DNA of 64,000 nucleotides from Rotaria socialis (GCA_905331475.1 CAJNYU010004581.1:124001-188000); one strand, 5' to 3'; numbered from the stretch's first letter, positions 40,131-52,076 are shown. Notes: generated by a model from the sequence alone, not told the origin. A program made the numbers and translations.

Positions 40131-41279
40131 TTATACATCAGAAATTTTATTAAGTGCAATATTCGTTGACTGATCTTTACTTGGTATTTCTGGGAATTTT
40201 TGACATGTTATTGTTTGAAAAAATTCAGCACGAAATATTCGACTAGTTAAACAATATAAATAAAAATTAGACCCAAAATGCACATACATAAGAGCGCGAA
40301 GTGTACGAAATATTAATAAATAAAAGTCATTATTTTGTTTCCTGTTAGGATCTTTTATAGTAAATTCTTCAAGTAATATAAGACAAATCGTCACAGGTAC
40401 TGTTGTACAAATAAATACGATAACACAAGCTGCCATCATCAAAGACATTTGTCGTTCCATAGATCTTCGATGTGCTGTAAAAACTTTTCTAGTAGATAAA
40501 ATTCCATTTAATGTCTGTTGAGTATTTATTTGTGTTGTTTCTTTTTTTGATCGAAAGCTGTTTGTATTTTCTACGTAATCTAGTTGTTTTTTACGTAGAT
40601 AAATTATATTTGCATTGCATAGAATCATAATGCAAGCAGGCAAGAAACAAAAAATAATCATATCAATTTTTGGCCAAATTCTTTTATAAAAATAGTAATA
40701 ATTTGGATATGTATCACGATTTTCTAAGCAATGTGCTGTTGAACGATTTTCACCACGTTCTTGTCCAATACCAGGTGAAAAATAATGTCCATTTATGCCG
40801 CATAAAACAAGGACAAATGTTAATACTACAAAAAATGCATTCCGTGGCGTACAAAGACTTTTGGAACCAAAAGGAAATCGAATACGCAAGTACCGGTCGA
40901 ATGCTAAACCGGCTATACACCACGATGATAAATCCATAAAAACATAAGCAAAAAATGTACGAAAACGACAAGCCAATGCTGAGTAATTCTGTAGTGGAAT
41001 TCCAAACGCATCACTCAAAAAAATCCATAATGATGTTAAAAGTGCACCAATATCACTTATGGCAATTGCAAGAAGAAATATGCTGCTTGATATACGACGT
41101 AATCGTTTACTTGAAAAAGTAATAAGAGCAAATGTATTACCAATGTAGCCCATTGCATAAATTATTGACATGATAGTTGTACATATATGACTACCTAATG
41201 TAAGATAATTAGTAGATGCTACTGACTGAGCAGTTGTACCATTCGAATTAAAATTTAAGTGATCACTGGAGGTTGTCAT
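40131..41279 (-). CDS. Rhodopsin-like (class A) GPCR, peptide-receptor type
   Basis: Intronless, 382 residues with seven hydrophobic segments. An N-terminus with N-glycosylation sequons (NGT) precedes TM1, which has GNTFALITF, and TM2, which has LLAIAISDIGALL. Cys in LACRF precedes TM3, which ends FDRYLRIRFPF, an intact DRY. TM4, TM5 and a basic third loop (RSKKETTQ..., AHRRSMERQMSLM) follow, then TM6 and TM7, where FYLYCLTS replaces NPxxY. The pattern matches invertebrate neuropeptide/FMRFamide-like receptors. The ligand cannot be deduced. It is followed upstream on the same strand by another receptor gene at 43.1-44.4 kb with little resemblance to it, so the pair is not a recent tandem duplicate. 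Confidence 0.85.
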   Translation of the reverse strand: MTTSSDHLNFNSNGTTAQSVASTNYLTLGSHICTTIMSIIYAMGYIGNTFALITFSSKRLRRISSSIFLLAIAISDIGALLTSLWIFLSDAFGIPLQNYSALACRFRTFFAYVFMDLSSWCIAGLAFDRYLRIRFPFGSKSLCTPRNAFFVVLTFVLVLCGINGHYFSPGIGQERGENRSTAHCLENRDTYPNYYYFYKRIWPKIDMIIFCFLPACIMILCNANIIYLRKKQLDYVENTNSFRSKKETTQINTQQTLNGILSTRKVFTAHRRSMERQMSLMMAACVIVFICTTVPVTICLILLEEFTIKDPNRKQNNDFYLLIFRTLRALMYVHFGSNFYLYCLTSRIFRAEFFQTITCQKFPEIPSKDQSTNIALNKISDV

Positions 41280-41724
41280 TTTTTTGATGATAATACTAGA
41301 ATAGAATGAGAGAGAGAGAGAGGAAGGTGAGTCGTACTTCTTTAAAGATACACGACGACGAATGAGGGCAGGTTCATTCTTTTTTAGAAGGTAATGAACC
41401 CTATATCTCGTTTGCTCGTAAGAAGAAAGAAATAAAGGAATTTAAGCAAAAAAATATCTTCATTAGAAAACTAAGATATTCTCTAATGTTGAGATTATCT
41501 TCTTTTTCTCTTATTTAACGCTATCTGTGATAAATGCGATGTTTTTATTGGAGTGCACAACTTATATTTTACAGACTTTTACTTCTTATACTGGCTTGTT
41601 ATAATAATAATAATAAAAATTATTCTATATCACTCCTTTTTTTCTTCTTCTCTGTATAATTTAAGAGAAAAACAAAAAAAAATGATAGCCTATGTAAGAG
41701 ACAAAAATAGAATTCATTAAATAT
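41280..41724. other. 5' region of the class A GPCR gene
   Basis: Contains GA-rich (41310-41325) and TAA-repeat (about 41606) tracts. No exon or promoter motif that I can support. Confidence 0.4.
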
Positions 41725-42218
41725 TCATGAATACACATGCGACGATGAAAGGAAATTTATCGAATTTGTAGATTGTTCCTCTACACCGCATTCTGGTAAT
41801 AATGCCTTTTTCAATGTACCTAAATTAGATGATTGATCGATTTTGTGTTTTATTGATGATGATAAACGGTAATTTGTTGCACGTTTTTGCGGTAATAGTA
41901 GATATACATATTCACCGTTCGGTAAAGGTATACTAATAATAAAACATGAGGATTGAGTTAGAATATGAGGAGACGATCTATTTAATTTTTTGGAGAATGA
42001 ATTTCAGGAAATTCAACAATTGTCGATGGTAATGATGAACTTATTGTAGATATTTCATGACAACTAGCCGAAGGACCACAAGGTCTTAGTGCATGATGCT
42101 TTTCGTTTCGAGTAAAATAAGGTCGCATCCAAGATGTTGTTTCTGATGTTTTGTATCGTTGCACGTCGTCCTTATTAATTTGTGAATATGGGAACTTCCT
42201 TGACAATGCTTTACCAGC
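41725..42218 (-). CDS. Orphan terminal exon of an unidentified gene, with one frame break
   Basis: A good splice acceptor (TTCTTCTAG, ending at 42219) opens a frame starting AGKALSRKFPYSQ and continuing through TIVEFPEIHSPK to a stop near 41982. A second frame resumes at once as KLNRSSPHILTQSS and runs to TGA at 41725, ending SSSHVYS. Adding one A to the run of six near 41985 would merge them into one exon of about 165 codons. The composition is Ser-rich and polar, like a cytoplasmic tail. I recognise no domain. The upstream exon was not found; the neighbouring GPCR ends in its own stop at 43064. Either an assembly homopolymer error, a pseudo-exon, or two unrelated frames. Confidence 0.4.
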
Positions 42219-43063
42219 CTAGAAGAAAAAGAGAAAAACAAAAGAAAGCTGATGGGATCAAAGCAAAACGGAAATGAGTTCTGTATCTTTTACAGAAGAT
42301 AACTTCGTATTTCTTTTTATTTCTATAAATATATCTGTGTATATTGTATTTCAAAAGTAATTAATTTCAAGTTAAGTTGTGTGTCTAACTGTAATTTCAA
42401 AAATATTCTGTTTCAAAAGTGAATGAAACGTGTTATTTTTTTTTCCATTAGAAAAGAGCAAATAAATGTTAAATAATTCTTTGAGAAATAGAAAATTATG
42501 ATTTCCAATAAGTCAATAGTGAACAAACTTTAGAAAAATTTCAATTGAATTCTTTGTTTTCACAGTCATTATATTAAGTCCAACGGTAAAAATTCCGAAA
42601 ATTCTGCGATAAGAAAAAACTAGAGTGACAACAATCTATCTGGTTAGTTCTAATATCACAAATGTTATCTCAAAATCATATTTAACATATTTTCTTTATT
42701 AAAATAAGAATATGACAATTCCGGACAAAGCATCTGCTCCTCTATCAACTACTTTCTATTTAATCGATCTCTTGAATTCGAGTAAAAACTATTGATAGAA
42801 TAGATCATATACAACTATGGAATCATATGAGCGAGTAAAATGTGTATAATAAATTTTCATTATCATCCGCATCAATGTTGAGTCGTTGAAAATCGTACGT
42901 GCGTATATAATTTAAACTCTGGTCTAAGGTTCATTTTTATCAATTTTATATATTATAAAATTTGCTAACGGTTTTATAAGTGCAGCCCTACGTATTCCTC
43001 TGAGTGTTTATTATCAACAGAAAAAGAATTAAGGAAATGAAAAAGTAGCTTCGAAAAACAAAT
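42219..43063. other. Spacer upstream of the orphan exon
   Basis: 845 AT-rich bases. No additional exon for the 41725-42218 frame could be identified, and no repeat was seen. Confidence 0.4.
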
Positions 43064-44367
43064 TCAAATGGTCCCTACTTGTTTTTTATTCGAACGAGAT
43101 TCGGTTACCTGGTGATGATGATGATTAGTTTTTTCAAGTTTTTTTAGTTTTGTTAATTGCTGCCATTCATTATTGGAATTACGTCTTTCTATTGTATGAC
43201 GATCTTCATATTTACTCTCGATCAAGAAACATAAAACACTTTTAGCATGCAGACGAAAACGTCGGCTCATTAATATACATATAAAACATTTATATCCATA
43301 TGACAATGGCATAAACGAGTGTAATTCATGATTGAACTTAATTAAACGTGGGAAAAACGATTCATACGCATATGGGTTTACAAACATTAATAAAAGATCG
43401 CTGATACGTGCCGGTAAATTAAATAATGCATGCAAAATACCAATCGTTGCAGCTATGTAATAAAGTGAATTGCATTCTTTATTCGTATTTCTATTCTTTC
43501 GACATGCACGATAAATAATTGTTATGGATATGCCAAGTATGATTACGCAAGGTATAGCAACACCAAGCAAATAATATCCATAATTGGTTGCTTTTAATAG
43601 TGTTGCACTTGCACCTTCTGTACTCATTGAACATGCGTTGGATACGCCTCCTACTCACAAAAATTTTCTTTATGGAATGAAAATAAAAAATTTCTATTCT
43701 TATTCTTCTAACCTTGGTCATAATCTTTCTGGTATTCTTTTTTTTGATATTTAAGCACTTCAATTGGATATATATTATAAACACTGAATATAAATATAAG
43801 AAATACAGTTGAATATTTTGCATTAACATAGTATAAACCACGACTCCAACATGATCTATGATGATTATTATCATTATTATGCTCCATTGTAAGTGTAAGT
43901 TGATTTAGAATTAAAAATAATAATAACCACGTGGTCAACGAAATACTCATTTTAGCAAAATAAGTAAAGAATTTACAACAAAAATCTGATACATGTATAA
44001 GATAATGTTGGCCAGCTGAACGATCTTCATGAATATAACTTAGAAAATTATCAACAAAATGATATATTATTAAAAGTGTATCAATAAAAACTACTTCAAA
44101 TAAAAATCTTTCAAATGAACCTGTTGATTGTATTTTTATGAATGGTAAACGTGATAAAACATGTTGACGTTTATCAAATAAGCCAATGCGCACGAGTATA
44201 ACTAATAGCAGTATATTAGATGGAAGACCAAGCAATGCTGAAGATACAGCAAAGAAAACATATCGGTGATAACTGATGTGTGATAGTGACTCATGTGAAA
44301 ATCTATTTGTTTGATTTAAACCAAATAAATGTACCGATTCATTGCCGTCCATTATGTTTCGGAACAT
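43064..44367 (-). CDS. Divergent seven-transmembrane receptor, no DRY motif
   Basis: Two exons (44367-43713 and 43650-43064) give 413 residues. Hydrophobic segments: YVFFAVSSALLGLPSNILLL (TM1, with PSN in place of GN), FEVVFIDTLLIIYHFVDNFL (TM2), a TM3 ending LLLFLILNQLTLT, TM4 at YSTVFLIFIFSVYNI, TM5 at YLLGVAIPCVIILGISITII, TM6 at LYYIAATIGILHALFNLPA, and TM7 with SYGYKCFICILMSRRFR. It resembles the expanded class A receptor sets of rotifers and nematodes. DRY and NPxxY are both absent or altered, so G-protein coupling is uncertain. The tail has a His run (HHHH) and ends near 43064. Confidence 0.65.
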
Positions 44368-45974
44368 CTAATAAAATGAAAACGCATATAGAAAACAAGC
44401 CAATAAAAATTTCGAAGCAGCTTTAATGATTATTTTTATCGCATAACACATCGGATGCATTTTTTTCTAAAGGATAATTGTCATGCAAGGTTATTGCCTA
44501 GTCTAAATTTCTCATAAAATAGTAGGAAGCCTACGAATTTCAATAGGATCGTTTCTTTTTTGCCAATAATTTTTCACTATTGTGATTGTTGATCAAAACA
44601 ATGATATGATTCCTGAAGATTTAATATTATGCCTAAATTTCATAGAGTAATACGACACCACCATCATTCATCATTAGCATGATTTAGTTAGAATTTCCTT
44701 TTTCATACTACATAGGCTATAAAAGTATTGCTTGTCATTCATATGAAACCCATATGCACTATTCAAATAGCAGATGCAACGGCTTACTTATGTACACAGA
44801 TAAGATGCTGTTTCTATTTTTAGCATGAAAAATCAAATAATCAAGGGAATCCGAACGAAGAAACTCATATAGTATTCATCTGATAGAGATAATATCAGCA
44901 TGAAACAATTCTTGTTTTAATTCTGCCATACTTTTCTACTTACTCTTATGATAGTAATACTGAAAATTCCTACTAAGATCTATTTTTCTTCTTTAAAATT
45001 CAAGTTGATTAGATCTGTTCTTTGCCTAAGAAAACTATTCACCAAATAAATCGGCACACGGCATCAGCATGACAAATGAATAATAGACCAGGTGTCGATT
45101 CTTTTTCAGCGTAAACATTACATATGTCGACGCGCAAGTAAATGTTTTTCTTTTCGGTGAACAACTTATTTTGATGTATGAAGATGCTTTAAAAAAATCA
45201 TTGCTTCTTCCGACTATGTACTTCAGGCAAATAAGAAAAACTTTTATGCTCTTAACAATAAAAGAAAATTTTCTTTCATTAAAATGAACTTATCTCGATA
45301 GCAAGTTTATCTGTAAGCAATTTGAATTCTACTATGGTAGACGTATACTCTTGTTGATCAGTCGACTTAAGAAAAACAAAAACTAAAAGAAACAAGACAA
45401 TCAAAAATACTTTGATTGTCACAAGCAGTTGTCTTTTCTTCTCTTCTTCATTTTCTTTCGCATTGTTACGGCAACTTATCATGCCATGTAGTATTGGCAT
45501 TCGTACATGACGCTTTTGTTCTGTCACATTGTCCACTCAAATAATATTAATATTTATGAGATAGTATAGAACAAAAAAAGTTGTCTTCCTTTTCTATTAA
45601 TATGTGAAAATAAATTGAAAACTACGTCGACAACCATTGACAATAAGTATAAGATATAATTCCAAATGATATGTTCAATGAAGATACTCATTCTGACTGA
45701 AATTACTGTGGTGGAACTAAGTAAAAAAAAAATAATTTGAAACATCTATTTCATATATATTGCTATTTTTTCTTTCTGTTGATGAAATAAGGATTGAAAT
45801 CTTTATTTATTATAGCAAATGCGAAAATTGGAAGTTTACTTTCGTTAATGTCAAATCACGTTTGCACTTATACAGAATAAGAGTGTCGAATGATTAGGAA
45901 AATGTAGAAATAAAATAATGCCGTGACTCTTACGTGTGAAACAAAAAGACTGCGCGAATTAGGAAGTGGCTACT
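44368..45974. other. Gene-free intergenic DNA
   Basis: No convincing exon. The minus frame 45279-45536 encodes a hydrophobic stretch but lacks a true ATG at its start and shows no splice partner. No repeat was recognised before 45975. Confidence 0.4.
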
Positions 45975-46257
45975 CAGGTCGAACATTCCGGCCACCGGAT
46001 CCCGTAGGATACTCCAGGGAATATGCGGGAAAGTCACCATATCCTGCAGGAAATCGCGGGAACATGGAAGCAGTATTCCGGTCAAAAATACGGCCGGACT
46101 TTTCCGGATAATTCGTGCCAAGTTCCGGTGCTTTCCGGCAGGAATTGATCGAAAATCACCGGAAAAAATACGAAAAATTTCCAACCGGAATACAGTTTCC
46201 ACAAAGTCAACGGAACTACCCGGAACCGACCGTTTCCCGGTAGGACTGTTCGACCTG
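45975..46257. mobile_element. MITE-like element with CCGGAA words and CAGGTCGAACA ends
   Basis: 283 bases bounded by CAGGTCGAACA and its exact complement TGTTCGACCTG. The interior is dense with CCGGAA/TTCCGG and near-variants (more than fifteen) and is far GC-richer than the surroundings. This composition creates spurious open frames on both strands (45923-46267). I see no convincing 8-base flanking duplication. The same terminus ends the TACGG-rich segment at 13586. Confidence 0.7.
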
Positions 46258-46940
46258 GGATGTACACTCAGAAGGTAGAATCAATTGATTAAGAAATTTC
46301 AAGTTACTCTCAGCCTTGGATATTCTTTATTATTAATACAAATTCGATATTTTAAGTTTTTATGAATTTTACTCGCTAAATTGTTTCTTAAGATTAAGAG
46401 AAGTACGAGTCAGATGCTGCGCAACTAAACGAATATAGAACAAAAAACCAAATCATTCCAATAAAGATTAGCTAATGTAGAAACATTACTAAATACCGCA
46501 CTGTGACCCTTGAAAAACAATGTATACTGTTTTATCATTGTCAGAATATTTAACAAAAGTTACATTGTATCAACTGTCTCTTAATTACATCTTCCTTCCA
46601 TTGGTTGATCATGAAAGACAAGATTTTTTCGTCATGAATTGGATTGCAAAATGGAATATCGAAATGCATAGAAGCTAATTAACATTCGACGTCGAGATAT
46701 GTAGTCTATTAAGATATGCTAATTAATGCTCGCTTTAAAATTTGCTTTAGCACTTTTTATTGGCAATGGAAAATCAAATATACACATTCAACAGCCTCAT
46801 TTATAATGAGAAATAAACTATTATAGAACTAAATAACTGTAACACTGTCATACTTGAATCAATGTGTTTCATTCATACGGCTATATGTTTATACTAGCAT
46901 ATTCATTTTGACTCTTGTGCTAATGCTCAACAGTCGATAG

Positions 46941-47117
46941 TAGGAGTGGCTCCTTAACTTTATTTTAAAAGGTAAAGTTAAAGCAACACACTTTACGAAT
47001 TTAACTTTAACAAATCCGAATTAAAGTGAGAAATAAATTTTAGGTCTTCATGATTAATTCTCTATTGGTTTTAACCGTAACTTTAACTTTAACCTCAAAA
47101 TTGATGCGCCACCCCTA
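46941..47117. mobile_element. hAT-like miniature element with TTAACTTTA words
   Basis: 177 bases. Ends TAGGAGTGGCTCC and GGCGCCACCCCTA-type (GCGCCACCCCTA) are inverted with a few mismatches. Flanks GTCGATAG (46933-46940) and GTCAATAA (47118-47125) agree at 6 of 8. The body repeats TTAACTTTA/TAAAGTTAA about seven times. TAGGGGTGGC-type ends and 8-base duplications are typical of hAT elements. Confidence 0.65.
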
Positions 47118-47677
47118 GTCAATAATCAGATCGTTGTTGTTCGTCAAAACAAATGCGGTAAGATAAAGATTTTTCCTCGCAAAGCAATTCAACAATATTG
47201 ACCATTTTTAAAAGTACTTAAAACTTATTTTCATGATAACTATCAACAATTATGCGGCGAGGATAGAATGTGGGTGAGATTATTCTGAAGGACTTTCAAT
47301 CACCATTGTTCTCTAAGCAAAACTTTTCACGTGACAACTCTATTAAATACATTTGAAATAATAAAATACAAATATAGCCTTAGAAACATAAGAAGATAAC
47401 GAATACTGTTTCAAAAATAGTTGAATTTTATTCATATTGGGAGTTTTTCCTACGTTCGTTTGGTTGCGCAGCACCTGGCTCCTACTTTTCTTGATATTAA
47501 GGAATAATTTATCAGGTAAAATTCATAAAAATAAAAAATATTGAATTTGTATTAATAATAATGAGTATGGAAGATTAATCGTAACGATGAAATTTCTTTA
47601 TAAATTGATTCTATCTTCTGAGTGCACATAGTCAGTCAGCTATATATACTTGATTGCACATAACCATGCGACTATGC

Positions 47678-48032
47678 CAGGGTTGCCAACTGATGAAATC
47701 CAAAAGGCGGAAAACTGATCTTAAAAAGCGGAAAATAGCGGAAAGAAAAACAGAACAAACGGGAAAAAAAGCGGAAGCTTATACTGTTACAGATTGGTGG
47801 TGTTTCTGAGAATATTAGGCATTTTTTTCATATTTATTGGATTTCTTTTTATTTCATCAAAGTTTCAAAAACATAAAAGAATGATGGCTCACGGTATTTG
47901 TGAACAATAGGAATCGATTCAATAATATCAAATATTATTCTGTACGTAGGTTTGATATGCAACACGTTTTATACGAAAAAGCGGAAAAATAGCGGAAACT
48001 TTCCGCAAAAAGCGGAAGAGGTGGCAACCCTA
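47678..48032. mobile_element. hAT-like miniature element with GCGGAAA words
   Basis: 355 bases. Ends CAGGGTTGCCAACT and AGGTGGCAACCCTA are inverted; the flanking 8-mers GACTATGC (47670-47677) and GACTATGT (48033-48040) match at 7 of 8. AGCGGAAAA-like words occur about ten times, clustered in the two ends, around an AT-rich centre. CAGGGTTGCCA is a classic hAT-type terminus. No coding capacity. Confidence 0.8.
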
Positions 48033-48040
48033 GACTATGT

Positions 48041-49562
48041 ACACCTAAGTGTATATAGGCACTTCCCGCAAATAATATATGACTACAGATCTAAGTTCCA
48101 TATTATCGAAGAGAATAATTAATAATTTGAAAAGTGGAAATACTCATGAACGAAGCTTGCGCATCATAATTAGTGCTAAAAAGACAGCACAAAATGTGCT
48201 CACTGTTTATTTATTTCTTGTTTCTTTTATGATTATTAACTGAAATAATAAAAACTAACACCTAGTCTTAAAACTAAAAACTATTTCTCAGGAAATAAAT
48301 ATTCTCTGTCTATTTGTAGAAAGCTTCTCTACTGTGAATTACGATGAAATCTATTTTCTTTCGTTTTTATCATAGAAAAATATTGAATACGATTAATTAT
48401 GTTGTGCCTTAGCAAACAACGCATTTCCTATAGTTAATTCCGAGCTACTAAAACTATGCAGATATAATCCTTGTTATATGAAAATATACAAACGCGCAAA
48501 ATATTTTACTTTGCTTATTGAGTCGTATGAATTCATTTTGCTTTCTTCAAAGTAAAATAAATCGTTTTGAAATTGTTGTAGCGTGTAATTTAGGCATCAA
48601 TCAGATATTTTTCTAAAAATAAATAAAATCTTATTTTTATAACATGAATAAATATAGAATAATATAGTCTGTTAATCTCCGTATGAAAATGGAAGATCCT
48701 GCTTTAGGCTAAGATTAGTACCGTGTTATAACGATGCGCAAGAAAGAAAGAAAAACGGAAGTACTGTGTTTTTTAGTAGTAAGAAATTGAATACGATTGT
48801 ATTTTGCGTAAGAAAATACACTTGGAATGCTTTAGATATATGACAATAAATAATTTATATAAATTTCTTCTATACAATAATAGGAATTTGCGACTTAAAA
48901 AACGATAAGTGGATATTTTCTTTCTCTGTACGCTAAACGAATCATGAATTGCTTTTGATTACTTACGTTTTATGGCACAAACAACATAGCTTGCAACACA
49001 AATGAATAATTTAATATGGAAATATCTGCTAAATGTTTCAAATGGAAATACATGACACGATGTTTATAGGATTAGGTTGCATCTGTTTAGAATGTTAAAA
49101 CCAGGCTTACAATTGTCATGTTTGTATATATCATATCTTAAGAGTCCCGTTGGAAAATAACGAAAAGATTTCTTCATAATTTAGTGGCTCCTTTCTAGAA
49201 TATACTTGAACAGGGAACCACTAAGAAGGTGAAGAAAATCTATTCATAATATACAGTCAAACATGAAATGCATCAGCTTATCCAGGTTACATTTAATTAC
49301 TATGTTTAGCGAGTGTATTAACGTTTATGAGCCTGGATGTATTAAATTGTTGCGCTTTGAAACTGCTTGTTTGCATGTTTGAAAGGGCGATTGTAAACCA
49401 GATTTGTTCCTACAATAGAGATTTCTAACAGCTCTTCTTGATCAATTGAAGAACCCTTGAGACGTCTAACAATATGGCTACAAAGAATAAAAGTGGATCT
49501 TCACTATTTTCTCTGCTCCAATGAATCGGAATGGATAGAGTGTGAGAATACTGGATATCGTA
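48041..49562. other. Gene-free AT-rich DNA
   Basis: No exon was recognised. A small hairpin (TTAGTGGCTCC paired with GGAACCACTAA) sits at 49182-49225. Nothing else could be supported. Confidence 0.4.
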
Positions 49563-49637
49563 GCCGGGGGTGGCGTAGTGGTTCTATGTATCTAATTCTT
49601 AGTCAGACAGGAGATGGTTCGATTCGTTCCCCCGGCT
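49563..49637 (+). ncRNA. tRNA-like sequence, possible head of a tRNA-derived SINE
   Basis: RNA polymerase III box A (TGGCGTAGTGG, 49571-49581) and box B (GGTTCGATTCG, 49616-49626) are 34 bases apart. The ends GCCGGGGG and CCCCCGGC could pair as an acceptor stem. An anticodon-arm-like TCTAA-TTCTTAG-TCAGA would present CTT. The T-stem pairs poorly and no D-stem is convincing, so a functional tRNA-Lys is unlikely. Downstream non-tRNA sequence (to about 49720) may be the body of a SINE. It could also be a decayed tRNA. Confidence 0.45.
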
Positions 49638-52076
49638 CGGTGTCTTCGGAGTCAAGATATACGGTATCGGAGAATAAACAAAGGAAGAACAGCAATGCAC
49701 GCCAACCACGTCATCACTGCCTCGATTTCGATTTTCATTCTATTCGTTTTCTCTTCCTTGTCATTCTTTCTCTGTTTGTTATCGTAGTCCTATCTGTTGA
49801 CTCGTTTCGTAAGCGTCCGCAAAAATTGTACAAAAGTCACCAAAAAAATGTATGGATGTCACGAATAAAATTCAGCGTAATTAAAAAAAAATACTGGATC
49901 TCATCATGAAAACGTGAATATTCAACAGAAGATGATTACAATCACACAGTTTATCCAGCGGTATTGATTTAAAAAATTATGATTAGAATAAAATACTCTT
50001 TAAGAATAATGTATAAAAAACGTTGAAAACAAAAAAATAACTTTGTTTCTGTAAATATTTCACTTTCACAAACCTAATATCGGCAATACGAATCTCAACA
50101 TGAAACTTTTCTTCGAAACGAGCCAGCTTTTTTTTTCTTATGTGCTTTTCATGCTCGAAAGTGATGTAACTCATCAAACTAGAACTTTCACCGCAGGAAA
50201 TGTGTCTTATACTGCAAAGTAAGCATTCGGCAACCTCTTACCTTTCATAAAATCATATTTGGATTCATTATTTAATCTTATAACTGTACCTCATTATGCT
50301 CAGAAATCTTTGAGAGGGTAACAGGTGTTTGCATGTTATGAAAGTCAAGATGCCCTACATTCCGTGCAAGATGATATTTTATCCTCAGCACGATATAATA
50401 ACAGATCTTTTGAAGACGCACACTAAACGGAATTCAACCATTCATATCAGTAGTTGATTGTAAACGATCAATTAATTAAAGAAATATAACAAAAGTTGTG
50501 GATCGGATATAGTTTCCAAAAGCATTTTTCTGAAATTATTACGAAAATTCGAAAATATAGAAAAATAATTTAGATTTAGGATAATAATCATGACTGTATA
50601 CGAATTATGGTGATAATTTGCGACAACATTTGAAGTAAAAATTTGCATGCACATTTATTTCCATTAAAGGATAAAAATAAAAATAAAAATAATAAGAATA
50701 TAGATAATTGCATGTATGACTTTACATCAATTAAAATTTTCATTTAAAATTCTTTAATTCTATATTTACTTTAACATGGTCTTTTGTATTACTGCGATTC
50801 TACTGTTACTTTTTCATTAATATATGTACGTCTTCATCTGCTCTTACGCAGTTAACTTATTACCAAAAACTGAATATGCGTATATTCAGTGCAGAGAACG
50901 ACTCAGTTTAACATACCAATAGTTTTTTTTTTATCTTCATATTTGATTATGTTCTTCATTTAATTAGATGTAGTTATATCCTGTAGTTGTCATGTATTTG
51001 TCTTACAATGTGTCATTGCTGAAGATGAAATCGCATTTAGAATAGAAGTACTCGTCATCATACATAAGTAAGACAAGCTGTCTTCTTTAATAACAAAAAT
51101 CAAATTTACATGAACCAAAATACAATTCATCGCCTAGGTTTTTTTTAATGATTGATTTTTGGAGAAATCTCAATGTTTTCTTTTTATAAGAAAAATAAGT
51201 AAAGAACTGAATAAACTCAAATGCATGGTTCTGTTTCTAGAGAATATTTTCGAGTGTTTTTCGGTAAAAAATTTAGCCGGTTTGTTTGATCGATTGTTGA
51301 AAAGCAGATGTTCTCAAAAACACAGGATAGAAAATATCTTTCTTTAATATTATTCACAAGTGTAACTAATATACAAAAACGAGTTATTGAAATTTATCTA
51401 TTCAAAGTCAATAGTTATCATTGATACATTGGAAGTTTCTTTTCTCTTACATCGATCTCCATCATCGTCCTATTACCATTAAGAAAAGAAAAAAATCTAG
51501 ATTTTTCTTATTACACAGAATATTTTCGATGGGTCTTTCATAGTCGATTCACTCTATTTAGAAGTACAGCTTTGTATTTTATCGGTATTTACCTGTTTGT
51601 AGATCAGTTCTTTATTGATGATGAAAAACACTACCATCGATTATTTGATAGAACCTACTTATGAAACATTTGGAAACAAGTTCTCTATGTAAAACAAATT
51701 ACGTACTTATTCAGCCTGGAAATCACACTTTGTGAAATATTTGATCGTCAAGACACAAACGAGCAATATTTATTTGACGGCAAGCCAAGTTTATTCTGAT
51801 TATATTGACTACATGAAAAGAATTGATTGCAGCGTAACGAAACAGCTATGTATTCCGTATCGCTATGATTGAGAATGAACACGAGAGAAAAATCGATGAG
51901 CTCACGATGTGTCTACAAAAAGTACCATAAGTATTGTCGGAATATTGTGTCTTTGTAAACATCACGCACTTTTTCTTGCGCTCGATATTTTGTAATTAAT
52001 CATTTTATTCAATCTGGAACGTACGATCGATCAACACCAAGACTATGTGCTTCATTTTTTTTACAATCATAATAGG
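49638..52076. other. Gene-free AT-rich DNA
   Basis: No supportable gene on either strand; the open frame 49457-49909 spans the tRNA-like sequence and is not protein-like. An AAAAATA-type repeat lies near 50665-50695. Confidence 0.4.

Noticed and set aside
45279-45536. Minus-strand frame with a hydrophobic helix
   Set aside because: Starts at GTG rather than ATG, low-complexity hydrophobic content is expected from T-rich DNA, and there is no supporting exon.
45923-46267. Several open frames on both strands
   Set aside because: Created by the GC-rich CCGGAA words of the MITE-like element; not proteins.
49182-49225. Short hairpin TTAGTGGCTCC / GGAACCACTAA
   Set aside because: Could be a minimal MITE, but 44 bases with no duplication is within what chance gives in 64 kb.
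49563-49637. Functional tRNA-Lys gene
   Set aside because: T-stem and D-stem do not pair well; described as a tRNA-like or SINE head instead.
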